A program made the translations under genes and the position numbers. A stretch of 64,000 nucleotides of DNA from Yponomeuta sedellus (lineage: Eukaryota; Arthropoda; Insecta; Lepidoptera; Yponomeutidae): contig OW203750.1 in NCBI GenBank assembly GCA_934045075.1, positions 6,343,410-6,407,409 on the forward strand. The letters are read 5' to 3'. Positions 1 through 11,823 of this stretch are shown in pieces. The notes beneath the pieces were generated by a model. It was not told where the DNA came from and did no database searches. It worked only from the letters and a program-made list of their open reading frames with translations. How positions within the stretch are numbered: position 1 is the first letter of the stretch; each line of letters starts with the position of its first letter.

Positions 1-267
1 TCCTTAGAACATTTATTGCATTCTAAGTAGCATATTCTTCTTTTTTTCGGGTTGTGCATTAAAGTATTCTAACCTCAGATCATAGAAATCTGAGGTTCTA
101 TCAACTTTAAAAACCTATTTATATATTATTAAACCTATTCTATCAACTGCCCTGATTTTTTCACGTTTTCACTACCCACCGTGTAGGTGCGACGCCCTAC
201 TCTAACAACAAAACAAATATGACAGACACCCATAATGGAAACTAGAGGGACAACTTTAGAAAAAACA

Positions 268-431
268 TTATAATTATAAACCTATTTAGAGGCTAAAAAT
301 TTCACCCATGCCGGGATTCGAACCCGCAACCTCTGGCTCTCCGTGCCAGTGCTCTACCAATTGAGCCAATGGGCGACTCACGGCATCAGTGAAATTTCGA
401 ACCTCTTTACACTATTCTCTGTATTACGTAC
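268..431 (-). repeat. tRNA-like repeat, minus-strand arm of an inverted pair
   Basis: The minus strand holds a 73-base tRNA-like core (about 303-375): D arm ggctcaattggtagagc, anticodon loop acggaga with GGA, T arm gggttcgaatccc and a pairing acceptor stem. A and B box pol III promoter motifs are present. It lacks the long variable arm of a true tRNA-Ser(GGA), so it is a tRNA-derived repeat, not a working tRNA. Confidence 0.8.
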
Positions 432-712
432 AAACTAACTGCAAAGTAGGTAGTCGGGGCTGTAAGTAATGCAATTTGCTAAAGTCAGATGTCGCTGGCT
501 GTACGTAATACAGAGAATAGTATAGAGGTTCGAAATTTCACTGATGCCGTGAGTCGCCCATTGGCTCAATTGGTAGAGCGCTGGCACGGATAGCCAGAGG
601 TTGCGGGTTCGAATCCCGGCATGGGTGAAATTATTAGCCTCTAAATAGGTTTTTAAATTTGTTCCTTAGCACGGGTTAGTGCATTAAAAAATAAAAATAG
701 TGTAATTATAAT
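432..712 (+). repeat. tRNA-like repeat, plus-strand copy with full 5' region
   Basis: This starts ctaactgcaaagtaggtagt, has the tRNA-like core at about 557-628, and ends gcacgggttagtgcattaaa. It is head to head with 268-431. It shows that the full unit has about 110 bases before the tRNA-like core and about 80 after. Confidence 0.85.
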
Positions 713-810
713 TAAAATTGTTTATTGCATAAAATTTTTGCACATAGGCGAGCCTAATGCTTCTATCTAGCTAAATACCAACTGTTTTGAAGTTCATACT
801 AAGCCACCGG

Positions 811-965
811 AAGCGCCTCGTGGCCTACTGGAATCGACTGGAATCAATTACTTGCGTTAAGCAACAGAAGGCGCAGTCAGGTGCTGGATGGGTGACCGTC
901 CCGTGACTTCCCCTAGTGGCATTTTTTCTTCCGTGCTTCGGAAGGCACGCTAAGCCGTTGGTGCA
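811..965 (+). mobile_element. 5S rRNA-derived SINE (SINE3 type), 5' part
   Basis: The head reads gttaagcaacagaaggcgca then gatgggtgaccgtcc. This matches the internal control region of arthropod 5S rRNA (agttaagca...gcgcggtcag...gatgggtgaccg), the RNA polymerase III promoter kept by SINE3 elements. Longer copies elsewhere in the window are ~350 bp and end tacaagggttgatatcg. This copy stops after the gccgttggtgc phrase. Confidence 0.8.
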
Positions 966-1639
966 TTTAAAATCAAACCCATTAAAATTAAAATTTATTT
1001 ATGTATCGTTGAGTAGAGCAAAAAAGCCATTACTCAGATCTTTTTGAGTAGTGCCGCTAGATGGCGCCAGTGCCGCGTCACACTTTGCGCAGTTTGAGCT
1101 ATAATTTTACGTTTAATTACAGACGATTCAGGAGACCAACGATCCATTCAAGAGTGTGATGTATTCCTTTAAAAAGTTGCGGTCAAATTAACAACAAAAA
1201 TCCTCGAAATGCCTTCTCTAGTACGTACGAAAGTCCTCACTGAAGACGTCTCTTCTACGCATGCGCGCTATTTTAGAACCACGTGCCGGTTCGTTGACCC
1301 TTTTACGTTTTTCCTACGTTTTCGCCGTATACAAACGCGCGTCTGCGAGTAGGTCGTGATTCTTATGCGCTCGACGTAAGAGTTATTTTCGCGTGGAAAG
1401 TTTTAGGGTCGACGTTACGTATTTGGGGTCGATTTTCAGGGCCTAGTTACTGCTGAATTTTGTTTGGCCGAGTTCTGTGGGCGTGGCTGCTAACGGTATT
1501 TTAGGGCTGAAGATTACCCGAGAACGTACCACAACGAAGTTATGGAACCTATGTTAGTAGCTATGCTTCGCATCAGATTCGAATACGTATCAAGTTTCAT
1601 AAATATTTTTTCTCGAATAAAAAGTAAATCGAAAAAAAA
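966..1639. other. No recognisable feature
   Basis: Non-coding sequence. A moderately GC-rich stretch with several CpGs occurs at 1240-1400 (acgcatgcgcgc, cgccgtatacaaacgcgcgtc). I cannot tie it to a gene. Confidence 0.4.
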
Positions 1640-1860
1640 GTGACATATTCCGCTACATCACTAGACTTTTTCTTCTTAATCCGATCTAAAGGCATTTACC
1701 AGAATTTTTCGCCAATTTGTGCCGGACGTATTCCTTTCTAAGGAGGCGAAATCCTTCTCAAACCTACTTGCTGTAAAATTCTTAGACTTTTTGGTTCGAT
1801 GGCCAGCACAGCACCTAGACTTATTCTTCGTAATTCAGTCTAAAGCGTAGATAGAGTAGA
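1640..1860 (+). repeat. Locally dispersed repeat (tagactttttcttcttaat)
   Basis: The phrase actagactttttcttcttaa then tctaaaggcattt and a cctttctaaggaggcgaaat block occur here (1665 on, and a shorter copy at 1815). They recur at 4905-5410. Confidence 0.65.
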
Positions 1861-2851
1861 ACTATAGATCAAGGCACAGTGTAACCGATTTTACGTCGGT
1901 GAATATTATTTGTTTGTGTGCGTGAATGTTGCCACAGTAAAAGTGAATTGCCATAATGTGGGGTAAAGTATTTCAGTCGTTCATAGTCCATGAATAAAAA
2001 TGCAGATTTAGTTTTGAATTTTATTAATCATACAACATGTCTGACAATTGTTTGTAAAACGTAGCAAACGTTTTATAAACAATTATTGGATTTTGTATAA
2101 TTAAAAAGACGTTTTATTTTACACGTTTAAATTTTACAATTTAAGGCGCTTAAGGACGCTATCTAGAACCACCAATGGAATACAATCATAAACTGTTTTA
2201 TTAATACGTTTTTTTCATATAAAATTCACCATATAAAAATTCTTTCGAAGACTACCTCAGACCACCAAAATGTACTTTTTGTCGAAATGTAGAGAGCATA
2301 TTCGAGCATTTGATGTAGGTGACCAGTTCTCTCTTCTAAATGCTAGCACCCATTTTTCCAGAACAGGACTATTATGAAGAAATCTGAAATAGAAACATTG
2401 CTAATATTAATAAATATTATAATACATTAAAATATAATAAGTAATAACTTTAGTATTCCTTATTATTCGCGATACTCATACATAGTTGTATCTCAAACGG
2501 GTCGATTATTTATCAGGTAAATAAGGTAATTACGTTTTACCTAATAAACAATCGCGGCTAGACGGTATTGTACGAGATTCATTGATACAAATTCAAATTT
2601 GAATTCTATACTGAATTCAAGGACACATTGCTTGCGGCAGAATGCACAAAAAGACTTGACCGAAAGGGTTCTTGCGATAAATTCGAGCTGACACATTTTC
2701 TGCTGAGTGGAATGAATGCTGAAAAATGATATGGGCAACAAGCCACATAGGAAGGCGATGCAGCTATCTAACAAAGCATCAGGATATTATATTTGATTAT
2801 TCAATGCTGTAGCAGTAACGTTTCTGTGTCTAATGTTTTGATTATAGATTT
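1861..2851. other. No recognisable feature
   Basis: AT-rich non-coding sequence; no exon with family similarity seen on either strand. Confidence 0.4.
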
Positions 2852-2955
2852 CGATATCAACCCTTGTATGTCCTTATCCCTGGGGCACGGGTCTCTTCCT
2901 GCATCGCAGGAAGGTTAGTCCATACTCCACCACAGGGGCCAAGCCCGGGTTATAG
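2852..2955 (-). mobile_element. 5S-derived SINE, 3' end only
   Basis: On the minus strand this carries ctggcccc...gcgatgcaggaagag and the gttgatatcg end. Confidence 0.75.
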
Positions 2956-4889
2956 TTTTAGGCACATTGATTTTTAATAACGATACATTAAGTATTAAGT
3001 ACCAACCCTTACCGCCTTATTATATAAAACCTGAATAAGTCCTGGTTTAAACCAAGACTAAAAGATCTAGGATTGTTACGGTATCAAAGTTAGACCCAGA
3101 TCAAATGTGTGTCAATATTACAAATAGAAGACTATTCGAGGATCAGTTAAACCAGAAATCAGCCATGGTTCAAATAATATTCACTGATTCGTTCATTCAG
3201 CTTTCATTCAATGCTGCGTTCCGTTTCACTAAATGGATATTATCTTCAAATTTTAAACGCAAAAATATTCATTATTGCGTTTAAAATACCTATAAATCGT
3301 AAACTGTTCTTTGCTTAGGTTCCAATCTAACTAAAATGAGCACAATTAATTATTATATTATTATTGGAGCGTTTTTATAATCAAATGGCTACTCTCGTGT
3401 GAAATGGAGTGAAATATTCGAGCGCGCGCGCCAATCCGAGACTTCAAAAATTTTGTGATAGTTTTATACTGGGAATAGGTATTATTAATTTTTAAAATTT
3501 GGGCGGTTTCGTTGTTGATTATTATAATAATAAAATGAAACATTTGAAGAAAAACGTGAACCTATATTTGTATCGAAAACCTTCGTCATTTAATTTGAAG
3601 GGATTCACACGATGACGAAGTCCAAATCATGTCCCAATCGTCCAAATCATCGAAATCCATCATATCAATGGCGTCCATAATATCAATTATTTATTGCAAT
3701 CTATCACACACACAAAACCAAACAAATCCAAACGTCAATTTGGAGGTTAGTCCATAGATAAAATAAGGGTATCAGAAGTTTAACTTTAGTACCATAGATA
3801 GTCCATGACGTAGCGATAAACTTCGTTTTGTAATAACATTTTACTTGGTCTATGGTTTAAACCTGGTAACAATCCCAGTACTAAATTTAGACCGCGTTTT
3901 GGAATAAGGCTGTTAAGGTCTAACTAATGTTAGACGTTACCGGTTACTCGTATTTGTGACACATATTATGAACGCTGCTTCAGTTCAGTCAATCTTATTA
4001 AATAAAACAAGATCCCAAATAGGCTGAGCAATGAAACTGTAAACGGCATACTTTTGGCAAAACAACATATTAAGCGCTATGGGTGTTGCATGGATTTTTC
4101 TCCAACAAGAGAAATGTTAAATAATATTAACATTACAGTAAAACCCTTTACGGGGATAAATAAAAACCTAAAAATTGTGTGTTTAAGTTTAATCGATTGT
4201 TTACTTTAAAGTAATAAAACAAAGGATTTGAAAACGTACTGTTTGTTTTAGCAGCCTTCTTAAGGAATACTACTTTTTATTTACCCATCGTACGATCGCT
4301 TATTCAAAACGTCTGCCAACACGGTCATCACGTAATGATCGGGATTTTCGACATAAACGGATGGCAACATTTTTTTACTCTTCGGTTTTTTAGGTTAGGA
4401 AAATAAATTCTATTAAATTGCTTTTCTTACGGACTAGTTGCAAAGCTACTAGTTGAAACTTAAATAAAATACTCAACATAAGGCAACTTTGGGCTTAACA
4501 CTAATTGAAACACAATCATTACTTACCTATGAAAGGAAACTTCCCCCAAAGCTCTTTCTTGACGATTTCTGCATACGAGTACACTACAATTCACCATACT
4601 TTCTCTATTTAGGTCACTTTTAATATATCATTTCACAAATACACGGTTGCTCTTCGAAACGGCTAGCGTAGCGTTAAATATGATTACATTTTCACAATCT
4701 TGTCGTTTGTTTGCCCCCAGAAACGTCAACTTGACACTGGGGGCAAACAAAAAAAGTAGTTACACTTTTGCTGTTTATTCTATCTCTTTCTCACCCATGA
4801 TCGCTACGAAGTTTGTTTCATTTAAAACTTGTATGTGTGCGCTGTGGCTTGCTCTATAGTTTTACTCCCTCTACGGTCTAAAGGCACTT
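2956..4889. other. Non-coding, two small hairpins
   Basis: Hairpins: attttaaacgcaa/ttgcgtttaaaat at about 3251-3288, and ttgtttgcccccag/ctgggggcaaacaa at about 4707-4750. Otherwise nothing is recognised. Confidence 0.5.
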
Positions 4890-5430
4890 TAATTCGAGAA
4901 AAAGCTCCGTTACTAGACTTTTTCTTGGATTGGATTAGGTAAGTAATCTATAAACATTTTTATGATTTTTTCGTTACCCAGAATTTTTCTTTTTAATTCA
5001 GTCAAGAAGCATTTAAAAAAAAAAAGGCTCCATCACTAAAATTTTTCTTCTTAATCCAATCTAAAGGCATTTTCTAGTTATTTTGTGTCTTTTGTCATTT
5101 TGTACCAGGTAGGTACTCCGTTCTTCTTCTTTTTAGCGTATCGATGGCAATTTTCATCAATCTTAAGTAAACAGTTCCAGCCCAGAACTTTGGCCTTTCT
5201 AACGAGCCGAAAACCTTCGTGCTATGAAAATCTAAGACTCCTTTTGCAATAGTCTAGTCTTTTTCTTCTTAATTCAATCTAAAAGCATTTTTCTGCGTTT
5301 TTTAGTCATTTTGTGGCAGGTGTACGTTTCTAAAGAGGCCTTTTCTCTCCAAGGAGGCTTTTTCTTTGTAAGGAGCTGAAATTGTTTTCAAACCTACGTG
5401 CTGTAAAAATGGTTAACTCCTTGATGCAAT
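4890..5430 (+). repeat. Tandem-like cluster of the tagactttttcttcttaat repeat
   Basis: At least three partial copies (4910, 5035, 5245) share the same order of phrases as 1640-1860, including tcaaacctacgtgctgtaaa at the end of the last one. Confidence 0.65.
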
Positions 5431-5969
5431 ATACATCACACAACCTTGCTGCACCGACTCTCTAAGGTTTGCTGGAAGAAATCTCTTACAGAAATAAGCT
5501 CCCCTTATGTTTATTTTTTTTTATGTAAAGTCCTGTTTAATGTTTCGTGTGCAATAATAGGTATATTTAATAGGTAAAGAAGAACCCATTTTATCATTTT
5601 GTATAGTATTTTCTAAGGTTAACACGGGCACTAGACATAATTAAAACTGTTTTTATACGGATTTACTCGTTTATTACATTTTTACAATTTTCCGACGTTT
5701 CGACACTTTTTCAGGTGCCGTGGTCTCGGATGACTGAGGTGACAGGCGTCTTTTTGAAAGCATTATTAAAATAAAAAAAAACTGTCTTGTGACTTGTCAA
5801 GAAGTCATTCTAGTCACGTGAAACAAAAACCAATTTTTTACGTATTATTTACAATATAAACAAAATTGTGGTTTTCATTTAAAAAAAATATAGTCTGATT
5901 AGGGAACGTTGTGGACTGAAAGAGGATGTAGTGACTAGTTAAGAAAGGAATGTTGCGCTGATTTGGACC

Positions 5970-6056
5970 CGAATGAATGAATGAACGAACGAACGAACGA
6001 ACGAACGAACGAACGAATGAATGAATGAATGAATGAATGAATGAATGAATGAATGA
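5970..6056 (+). repeat. (GAAT/GAAC)n microsatellite
   Basis: Tetranucleotide repeat: three GAAT units, then about eight GAAC, then about eleven GAAT. It adjoins the tail of a minus-strand SINE. Confidence 0.97.
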
Positions 6057-6345
6057 AAAAAATCTTTATTGCACTAATAAAAAAATAAATAATAAATAAA
6101 TATTCATGGACATATTACACAGATCTCGTTAGCCTTAAACTAAGTACAACTAAACGACTTGTGTCACAGGTGCTAACTCGACGATAGATTTAATACAATA
6201 AATACATAGATAACATCCAAGACCCGGGACAAACTAGAAAAGTTCGTTTCCTAGTTTGACCCGGCCGGGGATCGAACCCGAGACCGGCGGTTTTACAGTC
6301 AGCGTGCCACACCGCTGCGCCATCGAGGCCGTCTAAAAACAAATT
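6053..6345 (-). mobile_element. tRNA-derived SINE, second family, full length
   Basis: Minus-strand copy. The head at 6255-6335 is cctcgatggcgcagcggtgt on the minus strand. Its tail abuts the GAAT microsatellite, which may have grown from it. Confidence 0.85.
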
Positions 6346-6598
6346 TGTACAAAGGCGAGCTTAATACTAGATAGTATTTTCTTCCAGCTAACCCACGATA
6401 ATGCGGGCAGTGGAAGAGGTAGTGCCAGTAACTAATATAATTATAGAAGTGATTTATTACATAACCTAGGTTAACTAAATATTACAAATATAATTTAAAT
6501 ACACATACGTATATCAAATAGCACGAAAAATATAAAATGATACTCAAATACATATTTACTGTAATCTACATACCTACATACTAATAATCAATATTACT

Positions 6599-6849
6599 TA
6601 CAGTCTATTTATTCTTACTTGTCCAATTTAGTAAACAAGATTCTAACCTTAAAATTGAGATTAGATGCCTAAACTAGACATTTTCTCGCAAATTCATGAA
6701 CTATGTTTAGAAAATTGGCAGCGTGTTATCTAAAAGAGTGTTCCAAGTTACGTCATTTATGGAAATATAGCAGTTTTGGACTAAAAAGTCACAGTTTGAG
6801 GGTAGAATCTTGTTTACTAAATTAGACAAGTAAGAATAAATAGACTGTA
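6599..6849. mobile_element. MITE with ~47-bp inverted repeats (tacagtctatttattc)
   Basis: The left arm runs tacagtctatttattcttac to gtttactaaat-complementary sequence. The right arm ends aagaataaatagactgta. The centre contains ttggcagcgtgttatctaaa. TA at both ends suggests a TA target (Tc1/mariner-like). Confidence 0.8.
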
Positions 6850-7221
6850 CATACAATACTATAATAAAATAATACTACATAGATACTGGATAACTCTATT
6901 GAAGCCCAAAGTAAAGGATTATGTGGATGAAGGAAGAAAGATTTTGATAGGTAGCCTATCAACGTCCCATTGCAGGGCACAGGCCTTCTCTCACAGAGAG
7001 AGTACGGCCTTAATGAAGGCTTTTCAATGACAACTGTGAGTTGATTGCATTAAAAAAAACTAGATGGCGCTGCAAGGAGAACAAATGTCACCCATCACGT
7101 TTTATCGCGTTTTATGTTGTACGCACAGATTGTAATTTGTGATAACCTAAACATCTCTTTGTAGTCTGTAATCTAAGCTAAACTATGTTTCGAAACTGTT
7201 GAAATTTGAAGTATTTTTACT

Positions 7222-8600
7222 TTACACTATTTTTATTTTTAATGCACTAACCCGTGCTAAGGAACAAATTTAAAAATCTATTTAGAGGCTAAAAATTTCA
7301 CCCATGCCGGGATTCGAACCCGCAACCTCTGGCTATCCTTACCAGCGCTCTACCAATTGAGCCAATGGGCGACTCACGGCATCAGTGAAATTTCGAACCT
7401 CTTTACAATATTCTCTGTATTACGTACAGGCAGCGACATCTGACTTAAGCAAATTGCATTACTTAAAGCCCCGACCACCTACTTTGCAGTTAGGTTTTAA
7501 CATCGGAACGATATCACTGTACCCACATGATTACACTATTTTTATTTTTAATGCACTAACCCGTGCTAAGGAACAAATTTAAAAATCTATTTAGAGGCTA
7601 AAAATTTCACCCATGCCGGGATTCGAACCCGCAACCTCTGGCTATCCGTACCAGCGCTCTACCAATTGAGCCAATGGGCGACTCACGGCATCAGTGAAAT
7701 TTCGAACCTCTTTACAATATTCTCTGTATTACGTACAGGCAGCGACATCTGACTTAAGCAAATTGCATTACTTAAAGCCCCGACCACCTACTTTGCAGTT
7801 AGGTTTTAACATCGGAACGATATCACTGTACCCACATGATTACACTATTTTTATTTTTAATGCACTAACCCGTGCTAAGGAACAAATTTAAAAATCTATT
7901 TGGAGGCTAAAAATTTCACCCATGCCGGGATTCGAACCCGCAACCTCTGGCTATCCGTACCAGCGCTCTACCAATTGAGCCAATGGGCGACTCACGGCAT
8001 CAGTGAAATTTCGAACCTCTTTACAATATTCTCTGTATTACGTACAAGCAGCGACATCTGACTTAAGCAAATTGCATTACTTAAAGCCCCGACCACCTAC
8101 TTTGCAGTTAGGTTTTAACATCGGAACGATATCACTGTACCCACATGATTACACTATTTTTATTTTTAATGCACTAACCCGTGCTAAGGAACAAATTTAA
8201 AAATCTATTTGGAGGCTAAAAATTTCACCCATGCCGGGATTCGAACCCGCAACCTCTGGCTATCCGTACCAGCGCTCTACCAATTGAGCCAATGGGCGAC
8301 TCACGGCATCAGTGAAATTTCGAACCTCTTTACAATATTCTCTGTATTACGTACAGGCAGCGACATCTGACTTAAGCAAATTGCATTACTTACAGCCCCG
8401 ACTACCTACTTTGCAGTTAGGTTTTAACATCGGAACGATATCACTGTACCCACATGATTACACTATTTTTATTTTTAATGCACTAACCCGTGCTAAGGAA
8501 CAAATTTAAAAACCTATTTAGAGGCTAAACATTTCACCCATGCCGGGATTCGAACCCGCAACCTCTGGCTATCCGTACCAGCGCTCTACCAAGTCATTGG
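7222..8600 (-). repeat. Tandem array of a 309-bp tRNA-like repeat (five copies)
   Basis: The phrase ctatttttatttttaatgca recurs every 309 bases (7228, 7537, 7846, 8155, 8464). Each unit holds a minus-strand tRNA-like core. Units 1-4 are nearly identical, which gives repeated 65-codon open frames that are an artefact of the repeat. The last unit breaks off in its tRNA-like core and joins another tRNA-like fragment (8590-8660). Confidence 0.95.
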
Positions 8601-8669
8601 TACTAGCGAGATTCAAACTCGCGACCCTTCGATTGAGAAGCCGCGCCGCTACCGCCGCTCTGACTGTAC

Positions 8670-9012
8670 ATCGTTATCAACCCTTGTATGTCCCCACTGC
8701 TGGGCACGGGTCGCTTCCTGCATCGCAGGAAGGTTAGGCCATAATCCACGGAGGATTGTAAGACAGTGGCGGGCCTTACTGTCAGAAGTTATCAAGCCGC
8801 CTATAAGGCCTCTGTCATGGCTTAACAACTGCCATTGCATGACAGCCGGCACCAACGGCTTAACGTGCCTTGCGAAGCACGGAACCGCTCGGAAAAATGC
8901 CACTAGCGGTAGTCGCGGGACGGTCACTAATCCTGCACCTGACCGCGCCTGTTGTTGCTTAACTCAAGTGATTGATTTCAATCACTCGGTTCGCCTAGGC
9001 CACGAGCGCTTC
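8670..9012 (-). mobile_element. 5S-derived SINE, near full length
   Basis: The head at the right (cgagcgcttc complement) and the tail at the left are both present. It abuts the end of the 309-bp tandem array. Confidence 0.85.
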
Positions 9013-9290
9013 TAACTGTACATAGTACGTATACAAGTATCGAAGTTATTTGCAGTCGTAGCGTATCTTGCATAGTCACCGACAACAGCGTAGATGATAT
9101 ACAAAAAGCGTACAGCACAAAATTGTAAAAATATGCAAAGCAGTAAGTAATCCGAGAGAAAAAACATTAGGTTTGGAATCTGAGCAGTCGTTGTGGCGCC
9201 TTTCGTGCTCGTTTTAACCCGACTGTAAAAGATAATGAGGGTTTTCTACAGTCTTGCTGTTTATATTTATAGTTATTATATTTTACAGGC

Positions 9291-9455
9291 CTTCTGACGG
9301 TAAGGCCCGCCACTCTCTTACAATCTTCCACCAACCCAGACTTGGTCCCCGTGGTGCAGTATGGCCTAAACTTCCTGCGATGCAGGAAGATACCCGTGCT
9401 CCGGCAGTGGGGATATACTAGAGTATCTACCATCGATATGGGGTCGATATCGACA
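9291..9455 (+). mobile_element. 5S-derived SINE, 3' half
   Basis: This runs from the ttctgacggtaaggcccgcc phrase to the gatatcgac end. The 5S-like head is missing. Confidence 0.75.
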
Positions 9456-9484
9456 TCGATAATAAGCAGATGATACAAACTCTT

Positions 9485-9670
9485 TGTAAATCTCCACTGC
9501 TAGGGCACGGGTCTCTTCCTGCATCGCGGGAGGGTTAGGCCATACTCCACCACGGGGGCCAAGTCCGGGTTGGTGGAGGATTGTAAGACAGCGGCGGGCC
9601 TTACTGTCAGAAGTTATTAATCCACCCATAAGGCCTCTGACATGACTTAACTGTCATGTAATGGCAGTCG
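9485..9670 (-). mobile_element. 5S-derived SINE, 3' half, inverted relative to the previous copy
   Basis: The 3' half is on the minus strand, tail to tail with the copy at 9291-9455 and separated by 30 bases. Confidence 0.75.
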
Positions 9671-9696
9671 TTAATAATAGTACAGTAAATTATTTA

Positions 9697-10212
9697 TTTC
9701 TATCTCGCGAAGAACCGACAACCGATGGAGTAAACGTGTTCTTGAGCGGAAAACGCGACTAGGCAAACGTAGTGTAGAGCGCCCTCCGACCAGGCTCAAG
9801 AGTCTAATACTTATATAGTTTTTCGATAGAATTATATAAGCACGACAATTGTTGTTATTTGCCTCAATTTGGTAGTCTATAAATCAATAGCAGTACAACG
9901 TCAAACCAGGGGTATAACCCGCACAAATTAAATAGGCATCTCTCGCGAAGAAGATCGATTCGCGCGAGGGGTCGAGTTAAGTAGCGCGGGTTATACCGTT
10001 GCAATGCAGTTTTGTACTAGACTACCGATAGTGTGAATGAAACGACAATAACCGGATGAGTCTATCGAATAACAATGCATCTTAGAGACTCGCCCCCCAG
10101 GTGGGATGTCGCTCTGCGAAAAACTTCAGGCAGATACTGGATGCGGTAAGCTGAAGACAGGGCGCTATGGCGCTCGTTAGGGGAGGGCTATGTCCGGCAT
10201 TGGAGGATAGCC
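9697..10212 (+). mobile_element. RTE-type retrotransposon 3' tail split by a 302-bp insertion
   Basis: The pieces 9697-9794 and 10097-10212 join into the conserved C-terminal coding tail and 3' end of lepidopteran RTE elements, recognisable from HNRWSKRV- and CWMR-type codons in related copies here. The interruption at 9795-10096 is flanked by CCAGG on each side. Confidence 0.75.
9795..10096. mobile_element. 302-bp insertion element with GAGTCT/AGACTC ends
   Basis: This is inserted in an RTE tail with a 5-bp CCAGG duplication. It starts near aagagtctaatac and ends ttagagactc. It contains two copies of a cgcgaagaag/ggttata phrase around a ggggtataacccg motif. A second copy is at 28842-29128. 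There is no coding capacity. Confidence 0.65.
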
Positions 10213-10289
10213 TGATGACGAAATTATTTATTAATTGCACAAACATAATGGTACATCTATAGTAATAACTTATTTGAACGTACGTTGCA

Positions 10290-10560
10290 TTATACTATTT
10301 TTATTTTTAATGCACTAACCCATGCTAAGGAACAAATTTAAAAACGTATTTATACCATTTGACCTATTTAACCTATTTATTCTATTTGTACCATTTGTAC
10401 GTAATACAGAGAATAGTGTAAAGAGGTTCGAAATTTCACTGATGCCGTGAGTCGCCCATTGGCTCAATTGGTAGAGCGCTGGCACGGATAGCCAGAGGTT
10501 GCGGGTTCGAATCCCGGCATGGGTGAAATTTTCAGCCTCTAAATAGGGTTTTAAAAAAGT
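10290..10560. repeat. tRNA-like repeat pair, head to head
   Basis: A minus-strand 3' tail (10290-10350) faces a plus-strand core (tRNA-like part about 10454-10526). Total span is 270 bases. Confidence 0.8.
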
Positions 10561-11355
10561 ACGTTGCATTGCTAGAATTATTATACCGTTTTCTATTATG
10601 TAGAGAAAGGTATAGGTAGAAGTAAAAAACGTAAAAAGGTTGGTCGGTCGACAAAAGTTCAGTACTGTAAGTAATTTTCTTAATTGCATGTGACATTTTT
10701 CCATCTAATAAATAACTTATGCTAAGTGACAAAAAGAAATAGAAATTCCCTAGATAAGTTGGCTCATAATAGAGACACAGACTGTATTTTAAGGCACGAT
10801 AATTTATTCCTTGGCAGAGGCAACCAGTTACGACTTTTATTGCCTAAACGTGGACTGTCTCAAGGTATTGTCTTTTGTCTCTGCTAAGGGGATCCACTAG
10901 CTCCACAACACAACAGAAACTAGCCAAGTGCGAGCCGAACTCGCGCACCGAGGGTTCCGTTCAAATTTCTTGGTGGGTACTTACATTATGTAATAAAATA
11001 AATAATAATAATATTTCAAGAGGACCCGGGTTTGAACCCCGGCCGTTGACAAAAAAAACCCAGGCCTTGGACGTTTACATGTTTGTGATGTCGCTGTTTC
11101 TGGTTCCCACGACACAGGATATGCTAGTGTAGCGCCAGAAGCAATGTATGCGTCTGTATGTATATGTTTCGCTATGTTATGTTAAATGTGAAAGTTTTTA
11201 AGAATGTCATGTTTGTTACTCAATCACGCCAGAACGGATGAATGGATTGGGATGCAATGAGATAGATTATAGTCTGGAATAGTACAGAGGCTACTTTTTA
11301 TCACATATCATAATATCTTCGCGAACGACGTCGTGGGCAGCAGCTAGTTATGTAT

Positions 11356-11402
11356 ATTATACAATTTTTTTTATTTTCAATGCACTAACCCGTGCTAAGG
11401 AA
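11356..11402 (-). repeat. tRNA-like repeat, 3' tail fragment
   Basis: Only the tail attttcaatgcactaacccg to aaggaacaaat is present. Confidence 0.75.
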
Positions 11403-11589
11403 CAAATTATGTAATTAGTTATGTATAGTTTAGAAATCGAGTCGCACAGCCAAGCTTTTTCGAACTTCGTTTAGATTTATACTGCACTTACCACGCCTTA
11501 TACTACAAAAAAAGGTTTATACTTTTGGTGCCACACTAGGATACCCTGTGTCGTGGGAAAGAGAGACAGTGACATCACCAACATGTAAA

Positions 11590-11823
11590 CATCCAAAACC
11601 TGGCGGGTTTTTCCCCAGCCGGGATTCGAACCGGGGACCTCTCGCATGGTACACATCATCCATGAAGGCATAAACAAGTGCTTATATAGAAACTAAATTT
11701 GACAATTCTTCAATTGTTACTATAACAAGACATTTCGCAAAAAAGGTCCTTACAAAAGTAACAAAAAACCCGGGACCTCTTGCATGGGAGGCAGATGCGC
11801 TACCGCTGCGCCACAGAGGTCGA
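11590..11823 (-). repeat. Two tRNA-like fragments, minus strand
   Basis: At 11614-11645 there is a T arm (gccgggattcgaaccgggga). At 11765-11823 there is an A-box head and anticodon arm (cctctgtggcgcagcggtag on the minus strand). They may be one split SINE. Confidence 0.6.

Noticed and set aside
557..628. A functional tRNA-Ser(GGA) gene
   Set aside because: The cloverleaf core is plausible, but the long variable arm of tRNA-Ser is missing, the T stem has a mismatch and the same core sits in many copies of a dispersed repeat.
7385..8509. Four identical 65-codon ORFs as a gene family
   Set aside because: They are in register with the 309-bp non-coding array and the frame runs against the tRNA-like core. 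The repetition explains their identity.
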